64,000 nt of DNA from Fulvimarina endophytica. GTDB taxonomy: Bacteria; Pseudomonadota; Alphaproteobacteria; Rhizobiales; Rhizobiaceae. Of the stretch, positions 61,569-64,000 are shown one piece after another. Positions within the stretch are counted from its first letter, which is position 1; the number at the start of each line of letters is the position of its first letter. The stretch is taken from positions 62,001-126,000 of the forward strand of contig NZ_QURL01000009.1 of assembly GCF_003403015.1 (NCBI RefSeq). Direction: 5' to 3'. Below the pieces are notes generated by a model. That model was not told the DNA's origin. It did no database searches and saw nothing but the letters and a program-made list of their open reading frames with translations. Position numbers and translations under genes: made by a program.

Positions 61569-63152
61569 TTGCCGCTTTTCGATGCCTATGCCGTGGTCGA
61601 TTGGTCCGCCGCCAATGTTCCCTCCACCGGTGCCAACTCGATCTGGATGAGTTTTTCCGAGCGCGACGGGGAGACGGTGAGGCTCGTCGAGACCGTCAAT
61701 CTTCCGACGCGGGCGGGCGCCATGGCGCATCTGCGCCAATTCCTGCGCGAGCGCCTGGAGAGGGGCCAGACGGTGTTCGCAGGCTTCGATTTCCCCTTCG
61801 GCTATCCGGCGGGCGCGGCCGAGGCGATCACCGGGGAAGCGTCCTGGCAGGCGCTGTGGGGCTATCTCGCCCGCACGATCCAGGACATGGATTCCAACGC
61901 CAACAACCGGTTCGAGATCGCCGGCCGCCTCAATCGCGACCGGCTCGCCCATGGTCCGATGTTCTGGGGCCGGCCGGAATTCCAGGACATTCCGGGCCTC
62001 TCGCCGAAGAAGCCCGATCCCTATCCCGACATCCTGCCGGAGCGGCGCGCGGCCGAGATGCGCGCCCCGACCGCCCAGCCGGTCTGGAAGATGCACTACA
62101 CCGGCAGCGTCGGCAGCCAGGCCATGACCGGCATCGCCCAGCTCGAAAAGCTGCGCCAGGACGAGGAGTTCGCGGACAAGATCCAGGTCTGGCCCTTCGA
62201 GACCGATTTCGCCGGCGCGATCGACCGGCCGATCGTCCTTGCCGAGATCTATCCGAGCCTGTTCGAGATCCCGAGGACGGGCGGGCGCCCGCTCGACGCC
62301 GATCAGGTCGAGACCCTCGCCATGCTCTTTGCCGAGCGCGACCGGGAGAACCGGTTCCAGCCCTTCCTTGCCGCGCCTTCGGACCTGTCCGGCGAGGAGC
62401 TGCGCGCCGTCCTCTATGAGGAGGGCTGGGTCGCAGGTCTCAACCAGGTGCGCAGCCGCGCGTCCTCCGGGCCCGATGCGGGCGCGCCGGAGGCGGCCGC
62501 TCGCGGGCTCGATTACCTGCGCGATCCGGCGAAGATCTACGAGGAGAGCTTTCGCCAGATCCGCGAGGCGGTCGACCTGTCGCGCTTCGATCCGGCGACC
62601 CACGATCTCGTCATCCGCATCGTCCATGCCTGCGGCATGCCGGAGGTCGCGGACGGCCTCAGCGTCTCGGCGGAAGCGGTGGAGGCGGGCATTGCCGCTC
62701 TTCGGGCCGGGCGTCCGATCGTCGTCGACGCGGAGATGGTCGCCCACGGGATCATCCGGGCGAACCTTCCCGAGGACAACAAGATCGTCTGCCGCCTGAA
62801 CCTGCCGAAGGTGCGCGAGATCGCCGAGCGTGACGGGACCACCCGTTCGGCAGCCCAGGTAGACCTTTGGAAGGACGTGATCGAAGGCTCGATCGTCGCC
62901 ATCGGCAACGCCCCGACCGCGCTCTTCCGGCTTCTGGAAAAGCTCGACGAGGGCGGCGCGAAGCCGGCGCTCATCATCGGCCTGCCCGTCGGCTTCGTGG
63001 GGGCGGCCGAATCGAAGGCGGAACTGAAGGGCAATCCGCGCGGCGTACCCTTCGTGACCCTCGACGGGCGTCTGGGCGGCAGCGCCATGGCCGCCGCCGC
63101 CGTCAACGCGCTCGCCCGCGGCGCCGGCGAGGAGGCTGGCCATGGGGGGTGA
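61569..63152 (+). CDS. cobH: fusion: DUF429/RNase H-like domain + precorrin-8X methylmutase (CobH)
   Basis: The 527-residue product has an N-terminal domain of about 310 residues and a C-terminal CobH/CbiC domain from about residue 316 to the end. The CobH part carries the catalytic His353 in RIVHACGMPE, VVDAEMVAHGI and GLPVGFVGAAESK; it moves the C11 methyl to C12 to make hydrogenobyrinic acid. The N-terminal part shows VVDWSA, FAGFDFPFGYP, LAEIYPSLFEI and DADQVETLAML, a pattern like the RNase H-fold DUF429. The start is probably TTG 61569, preceded by GGAAAGAAG; an ATG at 61467 would add unlikely residues. The gene overlaps cobL by 11 nt. Confidence 0.82.
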   Translation: MPLFDAYAVVDWSAANVPSTGANSIWMSFSERDGETVRLVETVNLPTRAGAMAHLRQFLRERLERGQTVFAGFDFPFGYPAGAAEAITGEASWQALWGYLARTIQDMDSNANNRFEIAGRLNRDRLAHGPMFWGRPEFQDIPGLSPKKPDPYPDILPERRAAEMRAPTAQPVWKMHYTGSVGSQAMTGIAQLEKLRQDEEFADKIQVWPFETDFAGAIDRPIVLAEIYPSLFEIPRTGGRPLDADQVETLAMLFAERDRENRFQPFLAAPSDLSGEELRAVLYEEGWVAGLNQVRSRASSGPDAGAPEAAARGLDYLRDPAKIYEESFRQIREAVDLSRFDPATHDLVIRIVHACGMPEVADGLSVSAEAVEAGIAALRAGRPIVVDAEMVAHGIIRANLPEDNKIVCRLNLPKVREIAERDGTTRSAAQVDLWKDVIEGSIVAIGNAPTALFRLLEKLDEGGAKPALIIGLPVGFVGAAESKAELKGNPRGVPFVTLDGRLGGSAMAAAAVNALARGAGEEAGHGG

Positions 63153-64000
63153 GGCGGTCTGGCTGACCGTGGTCGGGATCGGGGAGGACGGTCTTTCAGC
63201 CTTGAGCGACGAGGCTCATATGGCCATCGCCGAGGCCGATATCCTGTTCGGCGGCGAGCGCCATCTGGACATGGTTGGCCCGACGCGCTGCGAGCAGCAT
63301 GTCTGGACCTCCCCCTTCGAGGCCAATCTCGATGCGATCGAGGAGCGGATGGGCGAGAACGTGGTCGTGCTCGCCTCCGGCGATCCGCTCTGGTACGGCG
63401 TCGGCGCGACGCTCGCCCGGCGGTTCGGCGCCGACGCGCTGCGCGTTCTGCCCACGCTTTCGGCCTTCCAGCTCACCGCCGCCCGTCTCGTCTGGACGCT
63501 GCAGGACTGCGTCTGCCTCACGGCCCATGGACGGCCCATCGAGGCACTGGTGCGCCATGCCGCGCCCGATGCGCGGCTCATCGTCCTCACCGGCGGCTCG
63601 GAGGCACCGCGCGAGATCGCCAAGCTTCTGACGGCGCGCGGCTACGGCCAGAGCCGGCTCGTGGTCTGCGAGAATCTCGGCGGCTACGAGGAGCGGGTGC
63701 GCGAGACGCGGGCCGCAGATTTCCATCTCGCCCATGTGGGCGCGCTCAACACCGTCGCCATCGAGTGCAGAGCGGGACTGGCGGCGACGCCGCGGCCTTC
63801 GGTTCCGGGCCTGCCGGACGACGCCTTCGTCCACGACGGCAAGATGACGAAGCGGGTGCTGCGCGCACTGGCCATCGCCAGTCTCGCGCCGATGCCCGGC
63901 GATCGTCTCTGGGATGTGGGGGCGGGGTGCGGCTCGGTCGGCATCGAATGGCTGCGCGCGGGCCCGTCCCTCAGGGCCTTCGCAATCGAGCCGCGCGCCG
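63142..64000 (+). CDS. cobL: precorrin-6Y C5,15-methyltransferase CobL (partial)
   Basis: The gene runs off the right edge. About 286 residues are visible. They show a CbiE-type SAM methyltransferase at about 8-200 (VVGIGEDGLSALSDEAHMAI, VVVLASGDPLWYGVG, CENLGGYEERV) and the start of the CbiT domain (DDAFVHDGKMTKRVLRALAIASLAP, GDRLWDVGAGCGSVGIEWLR). CobL methylates C5 and C15 and removes the acetate side chain at C12. The ATG at 63142 overlaps the CobH-fusion stop and follows GGAGG, so the two are coupled. This is the start of a larger cob cluster. Confidence 0.93.
   Translation, partial: MGGEAVWLTVVGIGEDGLSALSDEAHMAIAEADILFGGERHLDMVGPTRCEQHVWTSPFEANLDAIEERMGENVVVLASGDPLWYGVGATLARRFGADALRVLPTLSAFQLTAARLVWTLQDCVCLTAHGRPIEALVRHAAPDARLIVLTGGSEAPREIAKLLTARGYGQSRLVVCENLGGYEERVRETRAADFHLAHVGALNTVAIECRAGLAATPRPSVPGLPDDAFVHDGKMTKRVLRALAIASLAPMPGDRLWDVGAGCGSVGIEWLRAGPSLRAFAIEPRA

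Overview
The window is GC-rich chromosomal DNA of an alphaproteobacterium, most likely order Hyphomicrobiales (Rhizobiales). The evidence is the irr–fabA–fabB–fabI block, an RcdA (DUF1465) and a TrcR (DUF1013) homologue, an aerobic-type cobalt chelatase subunit CobN with CobW, the addB–addA–trxA order, an ScfR-type regulator, and palindromic intergenic repeats of the kind found in this order. Genus is not resolvable by eye. Nearly all the DNA is densely packed core genome. I saw no prophage, insertion sequence, CRISPR array or integrative element.

Layout. 0–3 kb: an aldose 1-dehydrogenase-like SDR facing a FucP-like sugar permease, with two short minus-strand ORFs between them. 3–5 kb: an ECF sigma factor/anti-sigma pair and a DUF1328 small membrane protein with a possible EcfG-type promoter. 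5–10 kb: Uup ABC-F ATPase, an LpxO/AspH-like dioxygenase, and ScfR with a small upstream ORF and a perfect 14-bp palindrome. 10–19 kb: a small conserved-looking protein, cobD, a DUF6894–PAS protein, an orphan TRAP binding protein, a D-amino-acid dehydrogenase, a muramidase and otsB–otsA. 19–25 kb: cobW–cobN–MBL hydrolase. 25–33 kb: histidine kinase, peptidoglycan-binding protein, DUF1491, a parS-like site, AsmA, an exported protein, and a ribbon-helix-helix protein followed by a PHB-depolymerase-like esterase. 33–39 kb: ornithine-cyclodeaminase-like enzyme, fabI, fabB, fabA and irr. 38–43 kb: rpmH–rnpA–yidC–(VOC–acetyltransferase)–engB on the minus strand. 43–47.5 kb: a VTT/TMEM64 membrane protein coupled to a disulfide-oxidoreductase homologue, an orphan histidine kinase and tRNA-Arg(ACG). 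47.8–57 kb: recQ, trxA, addA, addB. 57–61 kb: rcdA, an unexplained terminator, a quinone oxidoreductase, a CaCA exchanger and trcR. 61.5–64 kb: a CobH fusion protein, then cobL running off the end.

Functional themes are cobalamin synthesis split over three loci (cobD; cobW–cobN; cobH-fusion–cobL), unsaturated fatty acid synthesis beside the iron regulator Irr, stress and envelope functions (otsBA, LpxO-like, AsmA, ECF sigma), recombinational repair (AddAB, RecQ), and cell-cycle regulation (RcdA, TrcR, possible parS).

The most unusual items are the in-frame fusion of an uncharacterised DUF429/RNase H-like domain to precorrin-8X methylmutase (TTG start, 17-bp direct repeats upstream), the VTT-protein/oxidoreductase pair whose oxidoreductase lacks the usual catalytic histidine, the orphan terminator near 58.03 kb implying an unannotated RNA or small gene, and the parS-like site.
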